Origin: JBMNGH01 sp050949725
Lineage (GTDB): Bacteria > Bacillota > Thermosediminibacteria > Thermosediminibacterales > Tepidanaerobacteraceae
Reading direction: 5' to 3'
Length of the DNA: 64,000 nucleotides
NCBI GenBank assembly: GCA_050949725.1
Contig: JBMNGH010000006.1
Span: 129,420 to 193,419 of the forward strand
The notes below the pieces were generated by a model. The model made no database searches, was not told the DNA's origin, and was given only the letters and a program-made list of their open reading frames with translations. This document shows positions 48,887 to 57,220 of this stretch, one piece after another (position 1 is the first letter of the stretch; the number at the start of each line of letters is the position of its first letter). A program made the translations under genes and the position numbers.

Positions 48887-49204
48887 AATTGATATCACCG
48901 AAATAAATTATATAACAAAAACTATTAACAACCAAATATTAATAATCTCTATTTATATTTTTATTGCTTAAAATTTGATTATACCGCAATAACATTTAAC
49001 TGTTTTGCAGATATTAATATTTTTGCTTCTTTTTTTATCACTTCGACAAATCCTTCTCCATCACTACACACTATTATAACCGTATTTTTTTTTAAATGAT
49101 TATAATTTGGGGGCTACTCTAAATCAAATTTTCAATAGACCTTACACATGAAATAAAAATACGAGAGTTTTACCAAGTCAGTTATAGTTTCAATACAAAA
49201 GTCA

Positions 49205-49233
49205 GAGAGGTAGCCATAAAGCTACCTCTGCAT
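49205..49233 (-). terminator. Probable terminator after the NCS1 permease
   Basis: Stem AGAGGTAGC/GGCTACCTCT with a loop of about five bases, followed on the minus strand by CTGACTTTTG. The T-run is weak. Confidence 0.55.
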
Positions 49234-49249
49234 AGATAAAACTGCAAGG

Positions 49250-50617
49250 TTATTTTATTGAAGCTTTCGATATGTGGGTTTTCCAAGATTCTGGTGTGAA
49301 ATTATCAGGCGCCACAGCTGCCTTCACTCTCATTAAGACATAGTAAACAATTCCCGTTAGAATATATGATTGTACCGCAGCTATACCAAAAGGATTAACA
49401 TATTGGAAATAATACCCAATTAAAATTCCTAGCACAAGTGTTATAGTTGCCATTAAATTCCATCCTTTTATATCTTCCCATTTCTGTTTTCTTAAAAAGA
49501 AGAAGTCAACAGCCATCACTGCAGCTAATGGTGCAAATAGAATTCCTAGAAGTAACAAGAAATCCATAAATCTATTTAAAATTCCCGCAAGCGCTAAAAT
49601 AATCCCTATCACACCTATGCTCAAGGTAAGCAGTTTTTGAGTTCTGAGGTCTTCCGTGTTAAACATATTACCAAGGCTAAGCCCTGCACTGTATACTGAC
49701 ACTATCTGACTGGTCCATTGTGCTATAAACAATAGCAGATAAGCCCAAAAAGGATAACCTAAGACTACCATAACTTGTATAATATCAAATGTTGTTGTTC
49801 CTATTCCAACTGCCATTATTGCTCCTATTAAAATCTCGACAAAACCCACTACTACTATCAGAGACGGCATCAATATCGAATCCTTTAAAATTGGTCTATG
49901 AAGTCTGCTGTAATCTGAAATCATAACCCATTGGCAAATATTGAGTCCTAAAATTGTTGATATAGCCGTGCTCCAAGTCATTGTTTGTTGCGGCGCCCAT
50001 TGGAATATTTCAGTTATTCCGTGAGCTTTAACCGAAAGATAAATTCCAAATCCAAAAATTAATAGACCCGCTGGGACCGCTAAATAATCAAACAATTTCA
50101 TAGATGTAAATCCAAGTAGTGCAGGTGCCATGAAAATTATTCCCATTATTATTACCATTATTGCCCAAGGTCCAAATTGTTGAGTATAATCAATACCAAA
50201 AGCAACGCAAAATGCGTTTGCTACCAAAGCAGTATTTACTGCCCACCATCCGATCATCATAATCAATACGCTAAGAGAAGCAATAATGCGTGCTTGTATA
50301 CTTCCTAAACTCTGTCTAGCAATAACCGTCCCAGATAGTCCTGTTTTTGCACCCAAATATGCATTAATAGAATCGCCAATCCATGTTATTACTACTAATG
50401 CTATTATTATCAACAAAACAACTTGTCCAATACTAAATCCGCTTGCAAGAGCAGCACCAGTCATAACAACAGTAAAACTAAATTCTACCCCTGCATATAC
50501 TGTTGCCGGTCCTAACCATGATTCTCTTTTTTCAAGAGGAACAGGATTTAAAGCCAAGTCTTTTTCAGCTGATTCTGTTCCAGTTAACTTTTGTTTTATA
50601 TTATCCCATAATCCCAT
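49250..50617 (-). CDS. NCS1 family nucleobase/hydantoin permease
   Basis: A 455-residue transporter with about 12 hydrophobic segments, of the purine-cytosine permease (NCS1) family. Conserved bits are PVPLEKRESWLGPATVYAGVEFS, IGDSINAYLGAKTGLSGTVIARQS and WVMISDYSRLHRP (each in part). NCS1 members take up cytosine, uracil, allantoin, hydantoins or thiamin with H+ or Na+. It lies next to a HyuAB operon on the same strand, so a hydantoin-like or other cyclic amide substrate is plausible. The start at 50617 has GGAGG nine bases upstream; a longer frame is open. Confidence 0.88.
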   Translation of the reverse strand: MGLWDNIKQKLTGTESAEKDLALNPVPLEKRESWLGPATVYAGVEFSFTVVMTGAALASGFSIGQVVLLIIIALVVITWIGDSINAYLGAKTGLSGTVIARQSLGSIQARIIASLSVLIMMIGWWAVNTALVANAFCVAFGIDYTQQFGPWAIMVIIMGIIFMAPALLGFTSMKLFDYLAVPAGLLIFGFGIYLSVKAHGITEIFQWAPQQTMTWSTAISTILGLNICQWVMISDYSRLHRPILKDSILMPSLIVVVGFVEILIGAIMAVGIGTTTFDIIQVMVVLGYPFWAYLLLFIAQWTSQIVSVYSAGLSLGNMFNTEDLRTQKLLTLSIGVIGIILALAGILNRFMDFLLLLGILFAPLAAVMAVDFFFLRKQKWEDIKGWNLMATITLVLGILIGYYFQYVNPFGIAAVQSYILTGIVYYVLMRVKAAVAPDNFTPESWKTHISKASIK

Positions 50618-50680
50618 AAAAGAATACCTCCTTTTTTTTACGAAATTATAAATCCTTATCAATATTATGAATTATTTCGC

Positions 50681-50692
50681 TATAATATTATA
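50681..50692. promoter_or_regulatory. 12-bp palindrome upstream of the permease
   Basis: TATAATATTATA, a perfect palindrome, 64 bases before the permease start. The half TATAATATT recurs in the inverted repeat upstream of the M19 gene (56264-56295). It may be an operator or just AT-rich chance. Confidence 0.3.
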
Positions 50693-50768
50693 CTCTAACA
50701 ATTAGCTCTATATTTTAATTTGATGTATTTATTTTTTATGCCAGAGCCTTACAACGATAAAGGATTAA

Positions 50769-50945
50769 AAAAAGCATACTACCCCTTGTGAATACTAATC
50801 TTGAATACTTCGCATCTTTGCCTTGTAAATGGTGGAAAATTGCCTTAAAATACCCTTCTGTAATCTGATTATGTACGTTTCAGGTGCGTTTTATCCATAG
50901 AAGACGATATGTGCTATTAACTTTTTAAGGGGTAGTTAGCTTTTT
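50769..50945. mobile_element. MITE-like element with 19-bp terminal inverted repeats
   Basis: AAAAAGCATACTACCCCTT at 50769-50787 and its near-exact reverse complement at 50927-50945 (two mismatches) enclose 177 bases without a gene. The size, ends and lack of coding favour a miniature transposable element. No clear target duplication is seen. The alternative is a structured leader RNA of the permease, because the minus-strand copy ends in a T-run. Confidence 0.5.
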
Positions 50946-51041
50946 CAGTTTGTATGCATCTGGAAAGATTTATCTCAGTATATTCTTCAGATTATACTAC
51001 ATTCTCAATACAGCATTTTATCTACTACAGGATATAAGTAT

Positions 51042-52310
51042 TTATTTCCCCATCTCTTCTCTCAATGTTTTTGTAGCTTCGTAGTCCACCGTAAGTCCAT
51101 CAACATTAATGATTACCCCATATTTTTCTTTGGCAATCTCAAAAGATATCAAGCCTTCCTTATAATCTTGAAGTACTAGGTCAGGATTTCGTTCTAGTGG
51201 TTCACCCCAACCACCACCTCCTCCGCTTCTAATACTCAGAATATCCCCTTTCTTCATTACATAATTGGATGCTCTACCTCCATCCCATTTTTCTTTACCG
51301 TCCCTTATCACAACCATGTGATTACATGACCCATTTTCGCCGCCATCAAGCCCCCACGGCGGGTAATTAATCCTACTGAGTGAACATACGAAATTAGCTT
51401 CATCCGAGAGTATTCTATAATCTTTCCTCATCCCAAAACCGCCTCGGAATCTTCCCTGTCCTACTCCGTCTTCCAAGTTGAATCTCATGCACTCAACTCT
51501 GACCGGATAATCCCTCTCAATGACTTCCACTGGATTGCAATAGGTTTCTCCGTCTGCTGCCGCTACAAGACACGATTCACCGTTTTTGTCAATACCAGCT
51601 CCCCATCCTCCTGGATTAGGTTCGCATAAAATTTTATACTTCCCATCTCTTGGATCTGTCATGCTAAGCGTCTCACTTACCACCGACAGAAAGTGCCCCG
51701 CAGTAAGCCTTTCTGGCATGTGAGGAGCTAGTGCTTTCCATATTAAATCTACAGCATAAAACATCGTCTCCCAATAACAACTTACCGGAGCAGGAGGTAG
51801 GGCATTAAATATCGTCCCTTCCGGACAAATAACCTTAATTGGCTCTAAATAACCCTGATTAAGAGGCACACGTGGATCTGTAATTGCGGTAAACGCTGTT
51901 GCAACGGCAGTGTATATTCCTGCAAAAGTCGTATTAATCGGAGCCTTCACTTGTGGTGGATTATCGGTATAATCAACTATAAACTTATCGTCTGTAATCT
52001 TTACTCTCGCTCTTATTGTAAGATCTTCGTCCATTCCTTCATACTTCTCTACCCGATCTTCAGCAAAAAATTCACCTTTTATTAACTCCTTTAGCCTGTT
52101 CTTACCCATAATTCTTCCATCATTTATCCTATCTTCCATTGCCTCTAAAACAAGTTCCACTCCATACTTGTCGCATAGGTCATTTATCCTCCTATAAGCA
52201 TATCTTAATGCTGCAGCAAGAGCCTCTAAGTCTCCATATACAAAGTCAGGTATTCTACTGTTCCGCAATATTATTCTTACAACTTCTTTATTCAATTTTT
52301 GGCCTTTCAT
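51042..52310 (-). CDS. Hydantoinase B / N-methylhydantoinase subunit, C-terminal part
   Basis: 422 residues covering the C-terminal three quarters of HyuB. It includes NTTFAGIYTAVATAFTAI, NALPPAPVSCYWETMFY and the glycine-rich end FRGGFGMRKDYRIL and SGGGGGWGEPLERNP. HyuB with HyuA forms ATP-dependent hydantoinase or 5-oxoprolinase, which opens cyclic amides. Its first ATG has no ribosome site and overlaps the end of the N-terminal part by 23 bases. Removing one A from the run at 52295-52299 gives a continuous protein through HFYERPKLNKEVVRI, so this is one gene split by a frameshift. Confidence 0.8.
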   Translation of the reverse strand: MKGQKLNKEVVRIILRNSRIPDFVYGDLEALAAALRYAYRRINDLCDKYGVELVLEAMEDRINDGRIMGKNRLKELIKGEFFAEDRVEKYEGMDEDLTIRARVKITDDKFIVDYTDNPPQVKAPINTTFAGIYTAVATAFTAITDPRVPLNQGYLEPIKVICPEGTIFNALPPAPVSCYWETMFYAVDLIWKALAPHMPERLTAGHFLSVVSETLSMTDPRDGKYKILCEPNPGGWGAGIDKNGESCLVAAADGETYCNPVEVIERDYPVRVECMRFNLEDGVGQGRFRGGFGMRKDYRILSDEANFVCSLSRINYPPWGLDGGENGSCNHMVVIRDGKEKWDGGRASNYVMKKGDILSIRSGGGGGWGEPLERNPDLVLQDYKEGLISFEIAKEKYGVIINVDGLTVDYEATKTLREEMGK

Positions 52311-52791
52311 AGAAATGAGATGTAGGAATAATCAGCCCCTCTTGATATATCTCAGTTGCATTGGGACCCCAGCTCCCTGGGTTCATACCTCCAACGTCGT
52401 TAACATGAGCCCTTATTGTTCCTATTGCGATTAGTTCATCTTTGTAAAATATAGGCATCGCCAAAGCAACATCGTTTAGATGAGTACTAATTCTATAAGG
52501 GTCGTTTATTATAAAGATATCACCTGGATCCAATCCTAAGTCATGTTCCTCTATATCTTCCATAACCGCCTTAGCAATGATAGGCATGACGCCTAGAAAT
52601 ACCGGTATGCCCGTTCCAATCGATACCAAATCACCCTTGCTATTCGTAATCGCTGGCGCAAAATCATATGTTTCATATATAATACTGCTTTTTGCAGTCC
52701 TGATTGCAGTCCAAAACATCTCCTTAGCTATATTATCCAGCGAATTTTTAATGATTCTAATAGATACAACATCCTTAATCATTCTTATCAC
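52288..52791 (-). CDS. Hydantoinase B, N-terminal part (frameshifted)
   Basis: 167 residues with the HyuB start region: IIKNSLDNIAKEMFWTAIRTAKSS, LDPGDIFIINDPYRISTHLND, HVNDVGGMNPGSWGPNATEIYQEG (each in part). It ends at a stop just after ERPKIE because of an apparent one-base insertion in an A-run. Joined to the following ORF the protein would be about 580 residues, a normal HyuB. The start may be the ATG at 52791 or one four codons in. Whether the gene is broken, reads through by slippage or is a sequencing error cannot be told here. Confidence 0.8.
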   Translation of the reverse strand: MIRMIKDVVSIRIIKNSLDNIAKEMFWTAIRTAKSSIIYETYDFAPAITNSKGDLVSIGTGIPVFLGVMPIIAKAVMEDIEEHDLGLDPGDIFIINDPYRISTHLNDVALAMPIFYKDELIAIGTIRAHVNDVGGMNPGSWGPNATEIYQEGLIIPTSHFYERPKIE

Positions 52792-52866
52792 CTCAATAGT
52801 TTAATATTTGAACTGGATACATACCAGAAATATCTCGAATAATTAAAAGAGCAATCTTGCTCACCA

Positions 52867-54948
52867 TTATTCTTTCTTTTCCATAATTAAATTTCCATAT
52901 TCATCGTGGGAAGCCTTATAGTTTTCAGTAATGATTATTGTTGAAGTATCGCCCTCAATCACACAGGGGCCCTCAATTGTAATATTAACCGGAAGCTTCT
53001 CTTTCTTATATACCGATATTAGAACATCTTCGACTCCGTTATATGCTTTTCTCTTTTCTAAAAGAGCATCCTCAAGCGAACCATAACTAATTTGCTTTTG
53101 AATTTTTAAACCCTCGATCCTATGCAAGCCAACCACATGGAAGTTGACTATTTCCATTTCACTTTCAAGTAAATTAAAACCGTACTCCTTAAGGTGTTTA
53201 TCATGGTAACTTTCCTTTACCTCATTTATGTCTTCAAGTTTAAGTTCTCCAGCTGGACATGAAACCTTTAATGCGTGCGCTTGACCCTCATACTTTATGT
53301 CTAAATATCGCTGAATCTCAACGGTAGCCGGGTTAATACCCTCATTCTCAAAGGCGCCTTTAATTTCTCTCTCGAGATCTTCAAAATAGGTGTTTGCGAG
53401 TTTGAAAAACTCATCGGTCTCGTCAATCAAAGTAACACTTGTCTGCACCAATTCATGTCTAATATCTAAACCAATCATACCCCACGCATTGAAAACTCCA
53501 CTCTGAATTGCAGGAACTATTATTTTAGGTATTGCAAGTTCCTCAACAATGAAGGGAGCCATCATCGGTCCCGATCCACCATGAGCGATGAGCGTGAATT
53601 CCCTCGGATCATAACCTCTTCTGACAGAAATCAATCTTATAAGGTTCGATGAGTTGTCATTTGCAACTCTAATAGCACCATATGCAACATCTTTAATATC
53701 AAGGTTCAACTGTTTTGCAATGTCTCTGAACGCATTTTCAGCCAAATTCTTGTGTATCTTAAGCATACCTCCAAGCAAATACTCTGGGTTTAAGTAACCA
53801 GCAACCACATATGCATCCGTTAAAGTCGGTTTATCCCCTCCCATACCATAACATACGGGGCCGGGTCTTGAACCAGCAGCCTTAGGACCAACTTGAAGAT
53901 TTCCGGCTTCATCAACCCACACTATACTTGTTCCGCCAGTGCCGATTTCATTAATGCTCATTACCGGTACTCTCGTAGGATAACCCGCATTCCACTCATC
54001 TTGTTCTATCCAATATTCTGTACTTACTTGTGGCGTTAGGTCTTTAGCAAGACCAGCTTTTGTTGTCGTGCTACCTCCATCTATTACTATAATGTTATTT
54101 TCATCTAATAGATGGCCTAACACCGTACCTCCCATGATTCCAGCTATCGGGCCACCTTCAACTGTCGTAATTGGATATTGTTTAACGTATTCTAGAGTGG
54201 CCATTCCTCCAGAAGCAAGCGTTAAGTAAAAGACGCCATTAAACCCTTTTTCTTTTAGAGCCGTTTCAAGTTTTTCTATATATTTAACAAATACCGGTTG
54301 GACATAAGCGTTAAGTACAGCAGTATTAAAACGCTCGTATTCTCTCCATTCATGGCTTAATCCGCTTGAAATTGTTACAAACGGTTTTTCAATGCCATTA
54401 TCTTTGAGAATCTGCTCGACTATTTCTTTTGCTTTAATTTCATGAGATGTATTATGATAGCTGTTTATAAATCCAATCGCAAACGATTCTGCGCCCTTTT
54501 TAAGAAGCGAATTACTCGCTTTCTTGATTTCTTCAGCATTTAATGGCTTGTATATGCTCCCATCAGAATCTATGCGCTCATTAATATACTCTGTCATATA
54601 TCTAGAAACAAATGGGGTGGGTTTCTTATATTTGAAATTAAAGATCTCTCTCCTATTAGCTCTCTGAATATCCAAAATATCGTACCCAGCTGTTGTTATA
54701 AATCCAACGTTTGCCCCGCTTCTTGTTATAACCGAGTTTATAACTACAGTTTGACCATGAATTATTTGACTGGCTTCCTTAACAATAACCCCTTGTTTTT
54801 CCAGTTCTTTAATACCTAAAAGGACCCCTTCTTCAAAATTTGGCGGTGTTGATTCAACTTTTATCCATGTACTTTTCCCGGTCTCTGAATCTACCGCATA
54901 CAAATCAGTAAAAGCTCCTCCAATATCTATGCCAATTCTCCAAACCAT
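52867..54948 (-). CDS. Hydantoinase A / N-methylhydantoinase subunit
   Basis: HyuA, 693 residues, of the ASKHA-fold ATPase family that includes 5-oxoprolinase, hydantoinase and acetone carboxylase beta subunit. Phosphate loop 1 is GIDIGGAFTDLYAVD at the start and phosphate loop 2 is VIDGGSTTTKAGL; EIGTGGTSIVWVDEAG and AHGGSGPMMAPFIVEEL are further family marks. It phosphorylates or activates the amide for ring opening together with HyuB, whose gene follows after 75 bases. An M19-type gene lies upstream in the same direction. Confidence 0.9.
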   Translation of the reverse strand: MVWRIGIDIGGAFTDLYAVDSETGKSTWIKVESTPPNFEEGVLLGIKELEKQGVIVKEASQIIHGQTVVINSVITRSGANVGFITTAGYDILDIQRANRREIFNFKYKKPTPFVSRYMTEYINERIDSDGSIYKPLNAEEIKKASNSLLKKGAESFAIGFINSYHNTSHEIKAKEIVEQILKDNGIEKPFVTISSGLSHEWREYERFNTAVLNAYVQPVFVKYIEKLETALKEKGFNGVFYLTLASGGMATLEYVKQYPITTVEGGPIAGIMGGTVLGHLLDENNIIVIDGGSTTTKAGLAKDLTPQVSTEYWIEQDEWNAGYPTRVPVMSINEIGTGGTSIVWVDEAGNLQVGPKAAGSRPGPVCYGMGGDKPTLTDAYVVAGYLNPEYLLGGMLKIHKNLAENAFRDIAKQLNLDIKDVAYGAIRVANDNSSNLIRLISVRRGYDPREFTLIAHGGSGPMMAPFIVEELAIPKIIVPAIQSGVFNAWGMIGLDIRHELVQTSVTLIDETDEFFKLANTYFEDLEREIKGAFENEGINPATVEIQRYLDIKYEGQAHALKVSCPAGELKLEDINEVKESYHDKHLKEYGFNLLESEMEIVNFHVVGLHRIEGLKIQKQISYGSLEDALLEKRKAYNGVEDVLISVYKKEKLPVNITIEGPCVIEGDTSTIIITENYKASHDEYGNLIMEKKE

Positions 54949-55131
54949 TCAAATACCTCCCTGCATTCTATAGTTTAAGATACAAAATTGAGAACTTTTT
55001 TGGAGATACAATTGGCTATATTTTTAATCACCTCCAGTTGGATCATTACATAAAATTATCATTTTGTTCACTTGTTGTGAGTTGTATATTACATGAGATG
55101 TTTGTTGCAATAAATGAATAAATGTATGAAC

Positions 55132-56151
55132 TTAAACTTTTACATTCCATACTTCTTTAAATACTCGAATAAGGTTATTTCCTAAAATATTTTTAATATC
55201 TTTTTCAGAATAACCCCTATCCATTAAAGCTGCAGTTAGATTAGGCAATTTATCGGGAACCTCTATTCCTTCCGGAAAATACCATGGAGGAGGTGGGTAT
55301 ACATTGGGATCATAAAGACCAGCCTCCACATATCCGTTATATATTGCCTTTGCCTCTTCATCACGTATAAAACCAGCTGTACACACATCGTAATCAATAC
55401 CAAGTGAAATATGTTCAGTACCAACTAGTTCAGCAGCATAGTCTACATGCCTCAAAAAATCATTAAGGTTAGGCTTCGACTTGTTTGCCACAAAGGCAGG
55501 GTATCCATTTATGCCAACTACTCCACCTTTAGAAGCTACGGCTTTGATCTGGTTATCGAATAAATTTCTATGAGAGTAACATACTGAATTAACATTTGAA
55601 TGTGAAAATATTACTGGCTTTTGCGAAACCTCAATTGCTTCCATAGTGGTCTTATAGCCGGTATGAGATAAATCTATTACTATACCGACGCGATTCATTT
55701 CAAAAATAACCTTCATGCCGAATTTGCTTAGCCCGCAATCTGTTCGCTCTGTACAACCATCCCCTACTGAGTTTTTGACGTTATAGCATAATTGGACCAT
55801 TCGAATGCCTAGTCGCTGATATACCTCGATCATATTAAGATCGTTATTGAAATGATTAGTATTCTGAAAGGCAAATATAATGCCTAATTTGTTCTCTTTT
55901 TTCGCCCGGAATATATCTTCAACGGTTGTAACATGAAGTAATTTATCAGAGTGATCACGAAGTGTTTTAAACCAGACCGCCAACTTGTGCATAGTTGCTT
56001 CTATAAAGTCATTTGGATCTGCCACGGTCGGTGCGATCACGGTGATTCCACCGGAAATCCACCTTTTAAAATATGTACCGTAACTGGCTAACGGACATGT
56101 TGCGTCAATGACAATAGCATCCTTATGCAACTTTTCAGCTTTGTTAATCAT
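55132..56151 (-). CDS. M19 (membrane dipeptidase) family protein with altered metal site
   Basis: A 339-residue amidohydrolase-fold protein of peptidase family M19. The C-terminal half has the conserved histidines DLSHTG and FSHSN and the loop LGIDYD. The canonical N-terminal H-x-D is replaced by DATCPL, and the bridging glutamate is replaced by glutamine (FAFQNTN). So three of five usual zinc ligands are missing or changed. It may be a subfamily with another chemistry, and it is likely part of the cyclic-amide operon with HyuA. There is no signal peptide, so it is cytoplasmic. Confidence 0.82.
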   Translation of the reverse strand: MINKAEKLHKDAIVIDATCPLASYGTYFKRWISGGITVIAPTVADPNDFIEATMHKLAVWFKTLRDHSDKLLHVTTVEDIFRAKKENKLGIIFAFQNTNHFNNDLNMIEVYQRLGIRMVQLCYNVKNSVGDGCTERTDCGLSKFGMKVIFEMNRVGIVIDLSHTGYKTTMEAIEVSQKPVIFSHSNVNSVCYSHRNLFDNQIKAVASKGGVVGINGYPAFVANKSKPNLNDFLRHVDYAAELVGTEHISLGIDYDVCTAGFIRDEEAKAIYNGYVEAGLYDPNVYPPPPWYFPEGIEVPDKLPNLTAALMDRGYSEKDIKNILGNNLIRVFKEVWNVKV

Positions 56152-56449
56152 CTCTCGCCCTCTTTCAATTTAACTAGTAGCTACATTACTCTTTTTTCAT
56201 AATATTTATTGCAAGTGTAGTATTAATTTAAATTACAAATACTATAATTGCTATAATGTTTCTATTATAATATTCAATTTCATCAATATTATAATTTCTG
56301 TGTTAATAAGTGATTCATCTCTTGTTGCAGAACTTAACATATTAAGGTCTCTAAAGCAAGGTACTCTAAACTGTTTTGAGTGAAATAATGAAGCGAGTCT
56401 AATTTTATACAAAAATTGTTTGATTAGTATGCTAATCTTATTACTCTTT
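56152..56449. other. AT-rich spacer with an 11-bp inverted repeat
   Basis: No gene is seen. The notable feature is a perfect inverted repeat at 56264-56295 (11-bp arms ATTATAATATT, 10-base spacer), 113 bases upstream of the M19 gene, perhaps an operator. Confidence 0.4.
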
Positions 56450-56893
56450 TTATTCTTTCTTGGTTACAGTAACTTTTTCTCCTCCTTTCTGCCAAATTCT
56501 AATACCAATCTCTTTTAGAACATTAAGATCTTCATAATCCACGTTGCCAATAATATTTACCGGTAGATTTCCGCGGCAATCCCTAGTATGTTCAGCCCCG
56601 TAATATATAGCCAAAGCCTCTGCTCCAGTTTTTGCGTAAAGGCCTTCCCATTCTCGCCAGTATACGATATCTCCTTTACTCACAAAGATTTGCTCATTTT
56701 CACGAGGGGGAGACTGTGGTGTTTTAATAGGAAAATTAATTTCTCTTCCGCACCATCGAGTATGCAAGACGTAAGCCTCTAAAGGTAATAAATTCCAAAT
56801 GGTGCTGCAAGTCTCCGGCGCTTCATCAAACTTTAATATTCCTCTAATTTCACCTCCACGCTCAAATGTAAAAATTATCCTTCGGTTTTTCAT
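56450..56893 (-). CDS. DUF3830 family protein
   Basis: A 147-residue protein matching DUF3830, a cyclophilin-like fold family of unknown function. Marks are FDEAPETCSTIWNLLPLEA at the N-terminal part and the mid-region WCGREINFPI and KGDIVYWREW. Such genes are often found beside hydantoinase, dipeptidase or transporter genes, which fits the present neighbours. Its own ribosome site is GGGAGGGGTG before the ATG. The function is unknown; a binding or isomerase-like role is only a guess from the fold. Confidence 0.75.
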   Translation of the reverse strand: MKNRRIIFTFERGGEIRGILKFDEAPETCSTIWNLLPLEAYVLHTRWCGREINFPIKTPQSPPRENEQIFVSKGDIVYWREWEGLYAKTGAEALAIYYGAEHTRDCRGNLPVNIIGNVDYEDLNVLKEIGIRIWQKGGEKVTVTKKE

Positions 56894-57220
56894 AATTTCA
56901 CCCCTCCCATACTATTTGGTCTGTGTTAGTTGAGTAAACACTACTTTTAGTCCAAATTTTTTTATGATCATTTTATTTGTTAAATCCTGCATAATAAACA
57001 ACTGCCCACTTGGTACACTTAGTTACCTAATTAAGTTACCTAATTTTTATATATTCTATAAAATATAATAAATTCCTTCTTTTCACTTAAGATAAATTAT
57101 ATTTTATTATCCTTATTATCACATAATTTTAGATCAGGGCTGTCCAATCACTTCGGAGTATCTTTTGTTGAGATTTATATCACCTTTACAGTCCAAAGAT
57201 TCTTTAACATCAATATCGAG

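Noticed and set aside
48960..49105. Minus-strand fragment reading TVIIVCSDGEGFVEVIKKEA up to a stop
   Set aside because: It looks protein-like for about 40 codons, but I could not match it to a family, it lacks a start and ribosome site, and it is too short to call.
56894..57133. Search for a sigma-54 promoter upstream of the DUF3830 operon
   Set aside because: The closest match (around 56990-57010) has GC and CC elements 16 bases apart rather than 12.
57134..57220. Minus-strand piece ending KRYSEVIGQP downstream of the intron
   Set aside because: About 28 codons without a start. The longer frame runs through intron domains V/VI, so the upstream part is not protein. Family not recognised.
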